A DNA stretch of 19,341 nucleotides from CAYLNM01 sp964385045 (GCA_964385045.1 CAYLNM010000083.1:1-19341), one strand, 5' to 3'; positions 1 to 8,561 are shown, counted from the stretch's first letter. Notes: generated by a model from the letters alone, not told the origin. Program-made: numbers and translations.

Positions 1-520
1 GCCGTCGGGGGCGCCGGGGCCGTCGCGGCCGCCGCGGCCGCCGGGGGCCCGCGCGGCGGGGGCGGAACCGCCGAGCTCGGACGCGGCGGGTGCGGTCGAC
101 GTCCGCGGCGACGGTCCCGCGGCCGTCCCCACCGGCTGGCCCCGCCCCGCGCTCCCCGACGCCCACCCCGGCGCCGGGCCGCTCGCCGGCCTCGAGACGG
201 CGCTCGTCGCCGCGCTCGACCGCGGTCGCGACCGCCTGCTCGTCGTCCCGTGCGACATGCCGTGGCTGACCGCGGACGACCTGCGGCGGCTGCTCGTGCA
301 CCCGCGGCCGCTCGTGCACCCGGACACCGGCGGCCTGCCGCTCGCGGCCGACGCCGCGCCGGCCCTGCTCGCCCGCGTCCGAGACCGTCTCCATCGCGGC
401 GAGCGCCGCCTGCGCGACCTGCTCGCCGCGGCCGGCGCCGCGCCGCTGCCGGTCGCCCCGGCCGACCGCCCGCGCCATGCGAACGTCAACCGTCCCGAGG
501 ACCTCAGGCCAGGGCCGTGA
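1..520 (+). CDS. mobA: Molybdenum cofactor guanylyltransferase MobA, C-terminal part (5' end outside window)
   Basis: The reading frame is open from the left edge and stops at TGA 518-520. MobA transfers GMP from GTP to molybdopterin to make the guanine dinucleotide form of the molybdenum cofactor in the cytoplasm. The visible part contains the family motifs HPGAGPLAGLETAL (positions about 163-204) and VVPCDMPWL (about 242-268), the nucleotidyltransferase segment with the metal-binding Asp. It ends with HANVNRPEDL, matching the NxNTPEDL-type C-terminus of the family. The residues before the GPLAG motif are an Ala/Pro/Gly-rich stretch longer than usual, probably an insertion that tracks the extreme GC content. 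The last 17 bp overlap the convergent decarboxylase gene. The N-terminal GTP-binding loop lies outside the window, so activity cannot be judged. Confidence 0.85.
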   Translation, partial: PSGAPGPSRPPRPPGARAAGAEPPSSDAAGAVDVRGDGPAAVPTGWPRPALPDAHPGAGPLAGLETALVAALDRGRDRLLVVPCDMPWLTADDLRRLLVHPRPLVHPDTGGLPLAADAAPALLARVRDRLHRGERRLRDLLAAAGAAPLPVAPADRPRHANVNRPEDLRPGP

Positions 521-2033
521 TCCGCTCCCAGAGCGCGTCCACGTGCTCCGGCCCCGTCCGCGCCTGCCCGACGCTGATGCGCAGCACGTACCGCCCGTCG
601 AGCCGGGTGTGCGTCAGGGCCGCATCCCCCGAGGCGTTGATCGTCTCCAGGATCGACTGCGTGCGCTCGTCGCCGTCCACGTGCCGCAGGCACACGAGGT
701 TCAGCGGCGGCTCGTGGGTGAGCTCGAGCCGCGGGTGGGCCCGCACCCGCTCGGCGAGGCCGCGGGCGAGGGCGACGTGCCGCCGCACCAGCATTCGCAG
801 GCCCTCCACGCCGTAGTGGCGGATCACGAACCAGAGCTTGAGGGCCCGGAACCGGCGCCCCAGCGGCACGTGCCAGTCGCGGTAGTCGAAGACCTCCCCG
901 GACGCGGTCGCCTCGTTCTTCAGGTACTCCGGCATCACGCTCAGCGTGCGGACGAGGGCCGAGCGATCCCGCACCCAGAAGCAGTCGCAGTCGAAGTTCG
1001 TCAGCATCCACTTGTGGGGATTGAAGCAGTACGAGTCCGCGTGCTCGAGCCCCGCGTGCATGCCGCGGTGCTCGGGGCAGAGGGCCGCGGTACCGTGCAT
1101 CGCCGCGTCCACGTGCAGCCACGCCCCCGCCTCGCGGCAGATCGGACCGATGGCGGCGACGTCGTCGAGGGCGCCGGCCGAGGTGGTGCCGAGGTTCGCG
1201 CACACGAACGCGGGCACGCGGCCGGCGGCCCGGTCGGCGGCGATCGCCTCGGCGAGGGCGTCGGGGCGCAGGCGGTACGCGGCGTCGGTCGGCAGCAGTC
1301 GCAGCCGCTCGCGCCCGAGACCGGCGATCATCAGCGACTTCTCCAGCGAGGAGTGGGCCTGCTCGGAGGCGTAGGCGACGATCGGGGCGCCCGCCGCGTC
1401 CAGCCCGCGGGCGTTGCTCCGCCAGTCGGTCGCCCGCTCCCGCGCCGCGAGCAGCGCGCAGAGCGTCGCCCCCGACGCGGTGTCCTGGATCACGCCGCCG
1501 CCGCGGCCGGTGCTCAGGAAGGCCTCGGGCAGGCCGAGCATGCCGACGACCCAGTCCAGGACGTGCGTCTCCAGCTCGGTGATCGCGGGGCCGGTCTGCC
1601 AGAGCATGCCCTGCACGCCGAGGCCGGCCGACAGCAGCTCGCCGAGGATCGACGGACCGCTGACGTTGGCGGGGAAGAACGCGAACCAGCTCGGCGACTG
1701 CCAGTGGGCGAGGCCGGGCACGAGGAGCTCGTCCACGTCCGCGAGCATCCGCTCGAAGGGCTCGCCGTGCTCGGGCGGGGCGTCCGGCAGCGTCGCCCGC
1801 ACGTCGCCGGGGGCCACGCTCGGGTACACGGGGTGCCGCTCGCAGGTCTCGAGGTAGTCCGCGATCCAGTCGATCACCGCCCGCCCCTGGCGGCGGAACT
1901 CCTCCGCGGACATGTGCGGCGGCGGGGGTGGCAGGTCCGGCCGGGGCGGGCCGCCGGGGGTCGCGGCGGGGCTCGCGGCGGGGCTCGCGGCGGGATCGGG
2001 CGACTCGGCCGACTGGGGGGTCGTGGCGTCCAT
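504..2033 (-). CDS. Pyridoxal-phosphate-dependent decarboxylase, aromatic-L-amino-acid decarboxylase type
   Basis: This is a 509-residue group II PLP decarboxylase, close to the family's usual 470-500 residues. Such enzymes decarboxylate aromatic amino acids (DOPA, tryptophan, tyrosine, phenylalanine) to amines in the cytoplasm; the substrate cannot be read from the sequence. Visible signatures are HWQSPSWFAFFPA (110-122), the cofactor-stacking His near 227 (SEQAHSS), HVDAAMHG with Asp309 for the pyridine nitrogen, and NPHKW with the Schiff-base Lys341. I chose the ATG at 2031-2033, giving MDATTPQ; an upstream in-frame ATG at 2115-2117 would only add 28 low-complexity residues. No clear Shine-Dalgarno precedes it. 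Residues 10-40 are a Pro/Ala-rich linker, partly encoded by a 12-bp tandem repeat. The gene stands alone, convergent with mobA and divergent from mrpA. Confidence 0.9.
   Translation of the reverse strand: MDATTPQSAESPDPAASPAASPAATPGGPPRPDLPPPPPHMSAEEFRRQGRAVIDWIADYLETCERHPVYPSVAPGDVRATLPDAPPEHGEPFERMLADVDELLVPGLAHWQSPSWFAFFPANVSGPSILGELLSAGLGVQGMLWQTGPAITELETHVLDWVVGMLGLPEAFLSTGRGGGVIQDTASGATLCALLAARERATDWRSNARGLDAAGAPIVAYASEQAHSSLEKSLMIAGLGRERLRLLPTDAAYRLRPDALAEAIAADRAAGRVPAFVCANLGTTSAGALDDVAAIGPICREAGAWLHVDAAMHGTAALCPEHRGMHAGLEHADSYCFNPHKWMLTNFDCDCFWVRDRSALVRTLSVMPEYLKNEATASGEVFDYRDWHVPLGRRFRALKLWFVIRHYGVEGLRMLVRRHVALARGLAERVRAHPRLELTHEPPLNLVCLRHVDGDERTQSILETINASGDAALTHTRLDGRYVLRISVGQARTGPEHVDALWERITALA
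1961..1996. repeat. 12-bp tandem repeat, three units, in the decarboxylase N-terminus
   Basis: The unit tcgcggcggggc occurs at 1961-1972 and 1973-1984, with a third copy at 1985-1996 differing in the last two bases. On the minus strand it encodes SPAA repeats in the Pro/Ala-rich N-terminal linker of the decarboxylase. The repeat keeps the reading frame, so copy-number change would only lengthen the linker. Confidence 0.85.
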
Positions 2034-2276
2034 GGCCGCGATGGTAGAACGCGCGGGGGCGCGGGCCGCCGCGTTCCGCCGCGTCCCGCCCCGCCGGAGC
2101 TGGGCGACCGGCGGCATCCCGGATGCGTGGGCGGGGCGAGCCGCGGCGCAGGAGCCGCGCGGTCCGCGGCGTGACGCGGGGCCGGCCGAGCCTCGGCCGC
2201 GGCGGCACGTCCGCGAACCGGCCGCCCGTCCCGCGTGGCGGCCGGGCCGATCAGCCCCGGGCCGGAACGCCGCGGT

Positions 2277-2305
2277 TTGCCACGCGGCCCCGCTTCGTCT
2301 GCAAT
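2277..2305 (+). promoter_or_regulatory. Candidate sigma70-type promoter for the mrp operon
   Basis: A TTGCCA hexamer (2277-2282) and a TGCAAT hexamer (2300-2305) are 17 bp apart. Each matches four of the six bases of TTGACA and TATAAT. They would start transcription near 2312, about 15 nt before the mrpA ATG at 2327. This is the most promoter-like pair I found in the 293-bp divergent gap, which is otherwise GC-rich and without evident structure. It is pattern matching only. Confidence 0.3.
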
Positions 2306-2326
2306 GCCGATCCTCGCCGCCCCCTC

Positions 2327-4912
2327 ATGATGCTCGCCCTCGTCATCGCGATCCTCGTCACCGCCGCCGCCGCCCCCGCGATCGCGGCGCGGCTCGGGGG
2401 ACGCTCGGGGTGGCTGCTCGCGGTGGTGCCCGCCGCGTGCTTCCTCCTGCTGCTCGCCCGCATCGGCGACGTGGCCGAGGCCGCGATGCCGGCCACGGCG
2501 ACCGCCCCCGCCGAGGTGCACGCGGGCGGCGCGACCGGCGGGCACCCGGCCGGGCCCGCCGCCGCCCCCGACCCGCCGGTCGGCACCCGCGTCACCGGCG
2601 ACCGCCTCGCGGTCCCGTGGATCGACGCCGCCGACGTCGGCTTCGACGTCGAGCTGGCGATGCGGCTCGACGGGCTGTCGCTGCTGATGGCGCTGCTCGT
2701 CACCGGCATCGGCGCGCTCGTCATGGTCTACGCCGGCGGCTACCTCGCGGGCGACGCCCGGCAGCCGCGGTTCATGGGCGTGCTGCTGGCGTTCATGGCG
2801 TCGATGCTCGGCCTCGTCCTCGCCGACGACGTGCTCACGCTCTTCGTGTTCTGGGAGGGCACGAGCGTCACGTCGTACCTGCTCATCGGATTCGACCGCC
2901 ACCGGGCCGCCGCCCGCCGCGCCGCGATGCAGGCGCTGCTCGTCACCGGCTCCGGCGGCCTGGCGATGCTCGCGGGGCTGCTCATGCTCGCCTCGGCCGC
3001 GGGCACCTTCAGCATCGCCGGCATCATCGAGGCGCGGGCCGCGATCGACGCCTCGCCGCTCGCCGGCCCCGCGATGGCCCTGATCCTCGTCGGCTGCTTC
3101 GCCAAGTCGGCCCAGCTGCCGTTCCACGCGTGGCTGCCCAACGCGATGGAGGCCCCGACGCCGGTCAGCAGCTTCCTGCACTCGGCGACGATGGTGAAGG
3201 CGGGCGTCTACCTGATCGCCCGGCTCAATCCCGTCTTCGCCGGCGGCGGCGGGGCGTGGGAGGCGATCCTCGTCGGCGTGGGCGGGGCGACCGCGATCAT
3301 GGCCGCGGTGCTCGCGCTGCGGCAGTCGCAGCTCAAGCGGCTGCTCGCGTACTCCACCATCGCGTCGCTGTCGCTGATCATCGTCGCGATCGGGATCGGC
3401 ACCGCCGCGTCGGCGGCGGCGGGCATGACGTTCCTGCTCGCCCACGCCCTCTACAAGTGCTGCCTCTTCCAGACCGCGGGCAACCTCACCCACGGCACCG
3501 GCGAGAAGGACGTCGCCCGCCTCGGCGGCCTCGGCCGGGCGATGCCGATGGTCGCCGCCGGCGGCCTGCTCGGCGGACTCGGGATGATGGGCCTGCCGCC
3601 CTTCATGGGGTACCTCGGCAAGGAGACGATCATCGCCGCGGGGTGGACGCAGGGCGGCGCGACGTCGTTCGCCCTCGCGGCCACGCTCGTGGCCGGCGCC
3701 GCCTTCGTCCTCATCGGGGCGGCCACCGCGGTGCGTCCCTTCCTCGGCCGGCGGCTCGAGACCGCCCACGCGCCGCACGACGCCCCGCCGAGCCTGTGGC
3801 TGGGTCCGCTCGTCCTCGGCGGCCTCGGGCTGCTGCTCGGGGCGGGCGTCCTGCTCGGCGACCCGGCCGGCCACCTGCTCGTGGGGCCGGCGGCCGGCGC
3901 GGTGCGGGGGGCGGCGGTGCCGACGCACCTGTCCTTCTGGCACGGGCCCGCGTACGTCCCGATGTGGCTCGACGTGGCGGTGCTGCTCGCGGGCCTGGCG
4001 CTGTTCTGGCGGCGGCCCCTCCTGCAGTCGCTCGTGGCCCGCGGCGACCGCGTCCTCGGACTCGGTCCCGACCGCGGATACGACGTGCTGCTGGCCGCGA
4101 TCGGCGGCATCGCGGCCCGCGTCACCCGCACCCTGCAGGACGCGTCGCTCAGCGCGTACCTCGTCGTCATCACGGCGTTCGCGGTGGTGACGGTCGGCTG
4201 GGAGGCGTTCCGCGGCGTGCTCGAGTTCCCCGCGGTGGCGTCCCGCCGCGACCTGACCGGCTTCGAGCCGCACGAGTTCGTCACCGCCCTGAGCATCGTG
4301 CTCGGCTGCTTCGTGATGGTCCGCTCGCGGTCGCGCCTGTCGGCGATCGGCGGGCTCGGGCTCGTGGGCTACGGCGTCGCCCTGATGTTCGTGCTGCTCG
4401 GGGCCCCCGACCTCGCGATCACGCAGTTCCTCATCGAGACGCTCAGCGTGCTGCTGCTGGTGCTCGTCTTCTGGAAGCTGCCGTCGTTCCGGCTGGCGTC
4501 GGGGCCGTCGACCCGGCTCCGCGACGGCATCGTCTCGGGCGCGTTCGGCATGCTGATGGCGGTGGCGGTGCTCGTCGCGTCGCAGTCCGAGGTGGGCAGC
4601 CGCACGGTGCAGGGCTACTACGGGGCGACGAGCTACGAGGAGGCCCACGGTCGCAACGTCGTCAACGTGATCCTGGTGGACTTCCGAGGCGTCGACACGA
4701 TGGGGGAGATCACGGTGCTGACGGTGGCCGCCCTCGGCGTGCTCGCGCTGATCCGCCTGCCGGGCGACGCCCGGCGGCGCGACGCCGGCGGCGGGCTCGA
4801 ACGCCCGGGCGTGCCGGCCGTCCCCGGCGAGGCCGCCGTCGCGCCGCCGGGCACGCGCCCGCGCTGGGCCGCGCCCCCGTCCGGGCCCGCGGCGGAGGAG
4901 CCCGCCCCGTGA
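2327..4912 (+). CDS. mrpA: Na+/H+ antiporter subunit MrpA (MnhA/PhaA)
   Basis: This is the large membrane subunit of the Mrp antiporter, 861 residues against about 770-800 for typical stand-alone MrpA. Residues 105-470 form the NuoL-like proton-channel module: FWEGTS with Glu177, FAKSAQLPFHAWLPNA with Lys260 and His267, Lys291 in the next helix, LKRLLAYST with Lys337, and ALYK with Lys377. Residues about 650-720 match the DUF4040/NuoJ-like region, including FLIETLSVL with Glu704. Residues 730-812 form the C-terminal MbhE-like part, with the NVVNVILVDFRGVDTMGEIT signature. Two in-frame ATGs occur at 2327 and 2330, so the start is uncertain by one codon. Residues 54-95 are an Ala/Gly/Pro insertion in an early loop, and 815-861 a Pro/Ala tail. 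The GTG of mrpB overlaps the stop. Confidence 0.95.
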   Translation: MMLALVIAILVTAAAAPAIAARLGGRSGWLLAVVPAACFLLLLARIGDVAEAAMPATATAPAEVHAGGATGGHPAGPAAAPDPPVGTRVTGDRLAVPWIDAADVGFDVELAMRLDGLSLLMALLVTGIGALVMVYAGGYLAGDARQPRFMGVLLAFMASMLGLVLADDVLTLFVFWEGTSVTSYLLIGFDRHRAAARRAAMQALLVTGSGGLAMLAGLLMLASAAGTFSIAGIIEARAAIDASPLAGPAMALILVGCFAKSAQLPFHAWLPNAMEAPTPVSSFLHSATMVKAGVYLIARLNPVFAGGGGAWEAILVGVGGATAIMAAVLALRQSQLKRLLAYSTIASLSLIIVAIGIGTAASAAAGMTFLLAHALYKCCLFQTAGNLTHGTGEKDVARLGGLGRAMPMVAAGGLLGGLGMMGLPPFMGYLGKETIIAAGWTQGGATSFALAATLVAGAAFVLIGAATAVRPFLGRRLETAHAPHDAPPSLWLGPLVLGGLGLLLGAGVLLGDPAGHLLVGPAAGAVRGAAVPTHLSFWHGPAYVPMWLDVAVLLAGLALFWRRPLLQSLVARGDRVLGLGPDRGYDVLLAAIGGIAARVTRTLQDASLSAYLVVITAFAVVTVGWEAFRGVLEFPAVASRRDLTGFEPHEFVTALSIVLGCFVMVRSRSRLSAIGGLGLVGYGVALMFVLLGAPDLAITQFLIETLSVLLLVLVFWKLPSFRLASGPSTRLRDGIVSGAFGMLMAVAVLVASQSEVGSRTVQGYYGATSYEEAHGRNVVNVILVDFRGVDTMGEITVLTVAALGVLALIRLPGDARRRDAGGGLERPGVPAVPGEAAVAPPGTRPRWAAPPSGPAAEEPAP

Positions 4913-5313
4913 CCCGCCACTCGGTCATCCTGCGCACCGCCGCCACCGCGATCCTGCCGCTGATGCTGGTGTTCGCGGTGTTCGTATTCCTCGCCGGCCA
5001 CCAGGAGCCCGGCGGCGGCTTCATCGCCGCCCTGATCGCGGCCGCGGGCTACGCGACCTACGCCCTCGCCTACGGGGTGCCGGCCGCCCGCCGCCTGCTC
5101 CGGGTGGAGCCGGTGCGGCTGATGGCGGTGGGGCTCCTGATCGCGCTGTCGGCCGGGGCCGCGGGCCTGATCGCGGGTCGGCCGTTCATGACCGGCCTCT
5201 GGATCATGGCGATCCACCAGGGGACGCCGGTCCTCTTCGACCTCGGCGTCTTCGTCACCGTGCTCGGCGTGGTGCTGGGAGCCATCTTCACCCTGGCGGA
5301 GGACGAGGCGTGA
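4909..5313 (+). CDS. mrpB: Na+/H+ antiporter subunit MrpB (MnhB domain)
   Basis: This is a 134-residue membrane protein of usual MrpB length. The start is GTG 4909-4911, overlapping the mrpA stop as GTGA; this frame is open far upstream, but only the segment after this GTG resembles MrpB. The N-terminus HSVILRTAATAILPLMLVFA and the motif HQEPGGGFIAALIAA (31-45) are diagnostic of the MnhB family. GTPVLFDLGVFVTVLG (105-120) is the conserved last-helix region. Four hydrophobic segments are visible (about 10-29, 36-56, 70-90, 106-129). It is part of the antiporter membrane arm. Confidence 0.95.
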   Translation: MTRHSVILRTAATAILPLMLVFAVFVFLAGHQEPGGGFIAALIAAAGYATYALAYGVPAARRLLRVEPVRLMAVGLLIALSAGAAGLIAGRPFMTGLWIMAIHQGTPVLFDLGVFVTVLGVVLGAIFTLAEDEA

Positions 5314-5663
5314 CCCTGCTGCTCGCGATCGTGATCGGCGTGCTCTACGCCACCGCGATGTTCCTCATGCTGCGGCGGAACATCGTCAAGATCCTCATCG
5401 GCCTCGCCGTCCTCGGGCAGGCGGGCAACCTGCTCGTCTTCACCGCCGGCGGCGTGGTGGCCGAGCGCGGGCAGGCGCCGCTCATCGCCTCCGACGAGAC
5501 GGTGCTCACCCCGCCGGCCCAGGACCCGGTGCCGCAGGCGCTCGTCCTCACCGCGATCGTCATCGGCTTCGGCGTGATGGCCTTCGCCCTCACCGTCTTC
5601 AAGCAGGCGTACCGGGCCACCGGCTCCGACGACGTGCGGGCGATGCGGGACCCCGCCCGGTGA
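5310..5663 (+). CDS. mrpC: Na+/H+ antiporter subunit MrpC (NuoK-like)
   Basis: This is a 117-residue, three-helix protein homologous to NuoK. The start is GTG 5310-5312 in a GTGA overlap with the mrpB stop. The signature DPVPQALVLTAIVI (72-85) is nearly invariant in MrpC. Helices lie at about 3-21, 27-47 and 76-97, and the short charged C-terminal tail is cytoplasmic by homology. Its length is normal for the family. It shares a GTGA overlap with mrpD downstream, which implies translational coupling. Confidence 0.95.
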   Translation: MTLLLAIVIGVLYATAMFLMLRRNIVKILIGLAVLGQAGNLLVFTAGGVVAERGQAPLIASDETVLTPPAQDPVPQALVLTAIVIGFGVMAFALTVFKQAYRATGSDDVRAMRDPAR

Positions 5664-7534
5664 CGCCCCTCGGCGACCTGGTCGTGCTGCCCATGCTGGT
5701 GCCGATGGTCACGGCCATCGCGTGCCTGCTCGCGTGGCGGCACGGCGGGCTGCAGCGCGGCCTGTGCGTCCTCGGCTCGGTGATCCACCTCGCCGTGGGC
5801 GGCCGTCTCCTCGCCGGCGTGCTCGAGCACGGCGTCCTCGCCACCAGCGTGGGCGACTGGCCCGTGCCCTTCGGCATCGTCTTCGCGATGGACCTGCTCT
5901 CGGCGATCATGGTGGTGCTGACCGGGATCATGGCGACCGCGGTGTCGATCCACGCGATCGCCGACATCGACGCGGGACGGCTGCACCACGGCTTCTGCCC
6001 GCTGTTCCAGACGCTGATCATGGGCGTGAGCGGGGCCTTCACGACCGGGGACCTCTTCAATCTCTACGTGCAGTTCGAGGTGATGCTCACCTCGTCGTTC
6101 GTGCTGCTCACGCTCGGATCGGGCCGGCGGCAGCTGATCGGCGGGATCAAGTACGTCACGCTCAACCTCGTGGCGTCGGCGATCTTCCTCGCCGCGGTCG
6201 GCCTGCTCTACGGCGTGACCGGCACGCTGAACATGGCCGATCTCTCGGAGACGCTGGCGGGGGAGCGAGCCGGGCTGGCCCCCGAGCTGGTGACGATGAT
6301 CGGGACGATGCTCATCGTCGCCTTCGGGATGAAGGCGGCGGCGTTCCCGATGTTCTTCTGGCTGCCGGCCTCGTACCACACGCCGCCGGCGACGGTGAGC
6401 GCGATCTTCGCCGGCCTGCTCACCAAGGTGGGGCTCTACGCGCTGCTGCGGTCGTTCACGCTCATGTTCACCGTGCACCTCGAGTGGACGCACGGACTCA
6501 TGCTGCTGCTGGCCGGGATCACGATGGTGATCGGGGTGCTGGGGGCGATCGCCCAGGGCGAGCTGCGGCGGCTGCTGGCGTTCCAGATCGTCAGCCACAT
6601 CGGCTACATCCTGATGGGCCTGGGGCTGATGGTCGCGCTCGCGCGGGATGGGGCCGCGGGCGGCGACCCCGAGGCGGCGCGCACCGCGGTCGCCCTCGCC
6701 CTCACCGGGGCGATCGTCTACACGATGCACCACATCGTGACCGCCACGAGCCTGTTCCTCGTCGCGGGCACGGTGGAGCGGGTGGGCGGCACCGGCCGCA
6801 TGACCCGGCTCGGCGGGCTGAGCCGCACGGCGCCGCTGCTCGCGGGGCTCTACCTCGTCGCCGCCCTGTCGCTCAGCGGCATCCCCCCGTTCTCCGGCTT
6901 CTGGGCCAAGGCGGCCCTGGTGAAGGCGGGGCTCGAGCTCGAGCAGGGGCTGGTGGTGACGGCGGCCCTCGTGACCGGGGCCCTGACGCTCTACGCGATG
7001 ATGCGGGCGTGGTCGGAGGTCTTCTGGAAGCCCGCGCCGGCGGGGGCGGCGGGCGGACCGGAGGAGGGGGAGCGGCCGGGCCCGATGCACCCGCGCGAGC
7101 GGTGGCTGCGGCTGGGGCCGGTGATCGGGCTGGCGGGGCTGATCCTCGCGATCGGACTGGTGCCGGGACCGTTCTTCGGCCTCGCGCGGCGGGCGGCGGA
7201 CCAGCTGCTCGACCCGGCGGCGTACGTGGCCGCGGTGCGGTCGATCGAGAGCCCGCGTCCGGGCTGGGCCGAGGTGCGGGGGCGGCTGGGCGGTGCGGGC
7301 GGGGAGGGCGCCGAGGCGGCGGACGGCGCCGAGGCCGCGGAGGGCGCCGAGAGCGCGGAAGGGGCCGAGAGCGCGGGCGAGGTCCGGCGCGGGGCCGGCG
7401 TGGGCGGCGAGGGCCAGCGGCGCGACGGCGACGAGCGCGGCGCGGACCGCGAGCGTGGCGAGGACGGGGCCGACGCGGCGCGCGGTGCGGCGCCCGGTGC
7501 GGCGGCCCGCCGACGCGGGGAGGCCCGCCCGTGA
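5660..7534 (+). CDS. mrpD: Na+/H+ antiporter subunit MrpD (NuoM/NuoN-like) with long acidic tail
   Basis: This is a second antiporter-like channel subunit, 624 residues against about 490-500 in typical MrpD. The start is GTG 5660-5662, overlapping the mrpC stop. Channel residues are visible: NLYVQFE with Glu140, GMKAAAFPMFFWLP with Lys225, LLTKVGLY with Lys256, and GFWAKAALVKAG with Lys417. These correspond by position in the motif to the Glu and Lys residues essential in studied MrpD/NuoM proteins. The membrane part ends near 510. Residues about 543-624 form a hydrophilic tail rich in Ala, Gly, Glu and Arg, with four hexapeptide repeats encoded by an 18-bp tandem repeat. The tail is unlike any MrpD I know and is probably disordered. 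Stop overlaps the mrpE GTG. Confidence 0.95.
   Translation: MTPLGDLVVLPMLVPMVTAIACLLAWRHGGLQRGLCVLGSVIHLAVGGRLLAGVLEHGVLATSVGDWPVPFGIVFAMDLLSAIMVVLTGIMATAVSIHAIADIDAGRLHHGFCPLFQTLIMGVSGAFTTGDLFNLYVQFEVMLTSSFVLLTLGSGRRQLIGGIKYVTLNLVASAIFLAAVGLLYGVTGTLNMADLSETLAGERAGLAPELVTMIGTMLIVAFGMKAAAFPMFFWLPASYHTPPATVSAIFAGLLTKVGLYALLRSFTLMFTVHLEWTHGLMLLLAGITMVIGVLGAIAQGELRRLLAFQIVSHIGYILMGLGLMVALARDGAAGGDPEAARTAVALALTGAIVYTMHHIVTATSLFLVAGTVERVGGTGRMTRLGGLSRTAPLLAGLYLVAALSLSGIPPFSGFWAKAALVKAGLELEQGLVVTAALVTGALTLYAMMRAWSEVFWKPAPAGAAGGPEEGERPGPMHPRERWLRLGPVIGLAGLILAIGLVPGPFFGLARRAADQLLDPAAYVAAVRSIESPRPGWAEVRGRLGGAGGEGAEAADGAEAAEGAESAEGAESAGEVRRGAGVGGEGQRRDGDERGADRERGEDGADAARGAAPGAAARRRGEARP
7307..7378. repeat. 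18-bp tandem repeat, four units, in the mrpD 3' end
   Basis: Four consecutive 18-bp units lie at 7307-7324, 7325-7342, 7343-7360 and 7361-7378, all variants of ggcgccgagNNcgcggaN. In the mrpD frame they encode hexapeptides of the form GAE[AS]A[DEG]. The unit is a multiple of three, so copy changes preserve the frame. Confidence 0.9.
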
Positions 7535-8004
7535 CGTGGTTCCTCGGCAACCTGCTGCTCGCGATCGCCTGGGGGCTGATCACCGACGACTTCTCGACCG
7601 CGAACGTCGTCGCGGGGCTGGTCCTCGGCTACGGCGTGCTCTGGCTGCTGCGGCCGGCGATCCCCGACGCGCGGTACCTCACGAAGGTGCCGCTCGTGGC
7701 CCGCTTCGTCCTCTACTTCCTCAAGGAGCTGTGGATCGCCAACCTCCGGATGGTCTACCACGTCCTCACCCCGCACCGCACGATGCAGCCGGGCGTGGTG
7801 GCGGTGCCGCTGGAGGAGGCGAGCGACCTGGAGGTCACGCTGCTCGCGAACCTGATCACGCTCACGCCGGGGACGCTGTCGGTCGACCTCTCGCCCGACC
7901 GCCGCACGCTCTACGTGCACGCGGTGGACTGCCACGATCCGGACGAGGTGCGGCGCGACATCAAGGAGGGCTTCGAGCGCCGGGTGCTGGAGCTGCTGCG
8001 ATGA
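7531..8004 (+). CDS. mrpE: Na+/H+ antiporter subunit MrpE
   Basis: This is a 157-residue protein, the normal MrpE length. The start is GTG 7531-7533 in a GTGA overlap with mrpD. Two N-terminal hydrophobic segments (about 3-17 and 23-41) and a third (about 53-70) precede a soluble C-terminal domain. The family motif ANLITLTPGTLSVDLS (106-121), followed by LYVHAVDC, is clear. MrpE is needed for assembly or full activity in several studied Mrp systems, though it has no complex I counterpart. It overlaps mrpF by ATGA. Confidence 0.95.
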   Translation: MTWFLGNLLLAIAWGLITDDFSTANVVAGLVLGYGVLWLLRPAIPDARYLTKVPLVARFVLYFLKELWIANLRMVYHVLTPHRTMQPGVVAVPLEEASDLEVTLLANLITLTPGTLSVDLSPDRRTLYVHAVDCHDPDEVRRDIKEGFERRVLELLR

Positions 8005-8561
8005 TCGGCAGCGGACGACCGGCGACGCTCGCGGCGGCCCTGCTGCTGGCGATGCTCCTGCTGCCGGGGCCGGTGAACGGCGGCGTCGGAGACGGCGGTG
8101 TGCGTGAAGGATCCGCGCGGGTGGCCGTGGCGACGGTCGGGGCGTTCGATGCGGCGGCCGGGGCGGGCCTCGGTCCGGGCTCCGTCACGCCGGCCACGCC
8201 CGCCGCGACGTCGGCGGAGGAGCGCGAGCCGGCGCACCGCGAGACGGCGGCGGCGGACGACCCCGACGACTGGCGCGACCGCATCGCCTCGCCCTTCCTG
8301 CGGGCGAGCGGCAAGTTCATCCTCGCGGTCCTCGCGTTCTCGCAGATCTTCGCCGTGATCCGGCTCATGCGGGGGCCGACCCTCGCGGACCGGGTGATTG
8401 CGCTCGACTTCATCGGGATCACCTGCGCGGCGATGATCGGCGTGTACTCGGTCGTGGTGGAGGAGCCGCTGTACCTGCGGGCGGCGATCGTGCTGTCGCT
8501 GGTGAGCTTCCTCGGGACGGTCGGCTTCGCCCTCTACTGCGAGAAGCGGGGGGTGCCCTGA
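8001..8561 (+). CDS. mrpF: Na+/H+ antiporter subunit MrpF with N-terminal extension
   Basis: This protein has 186 residues, against about 90 for ordinary MrpF. The family core is residues about 103-182, with three helices and the conserved FAVIRLMRGPTLADRVIALD (117-136). It is preceded by about 100 extra residues: a hydrophobic leader (8-26) that looks like a signal peptide or additional helix, then an Ala/Gly/Thr/Glu-rich linker (27-95). The start is ATG 8001-8003, overlapping the mrpE stop as ATGA like the other operon junctions. I saw no Met or plausible GTG near the start of the core, so the extension is probably translated. It may be cleaved or may add a transmembrane helix. Confidence 0.9.
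   Translation: MIGSGRPATLAAALLLAMLLLPGPVNGGVGDGGVREGSARVAVATVGAFDAAAGAGLGPGSVTPATPAATSAEEREPAHRETAAADDPDDWRDRIASPFLRASGKFILAVLAFSQIFAVIRLMRGPTLADRVIALDFIGITCAAMIGVYSVVVEEPLYLRAAIVLSLVSFLGTVGFALYCEKRGVP

Noticed and set aside
1874..4648. 924-codon minus-strand open frame
   Set aside because: Antisense to mrpA, made of His/Arg/Gln/Glu-rich low-complexity sequence typical of the complement of GC-rich membrane genes.
1912..4908. Very long plus-strand open frame leading into mrpB
   Set aside because: It is an out-of-frame shadow of mrpA produced by high GC: Arg/Pro/Ala-rich without domains. Only the part from GTG 4909 resembles MrpB.
5345..7090. 581-codon minus-strand open frame
   Set aside because: Antisense to mrpC and mrpD, with the same low-complexity composition and no domain.
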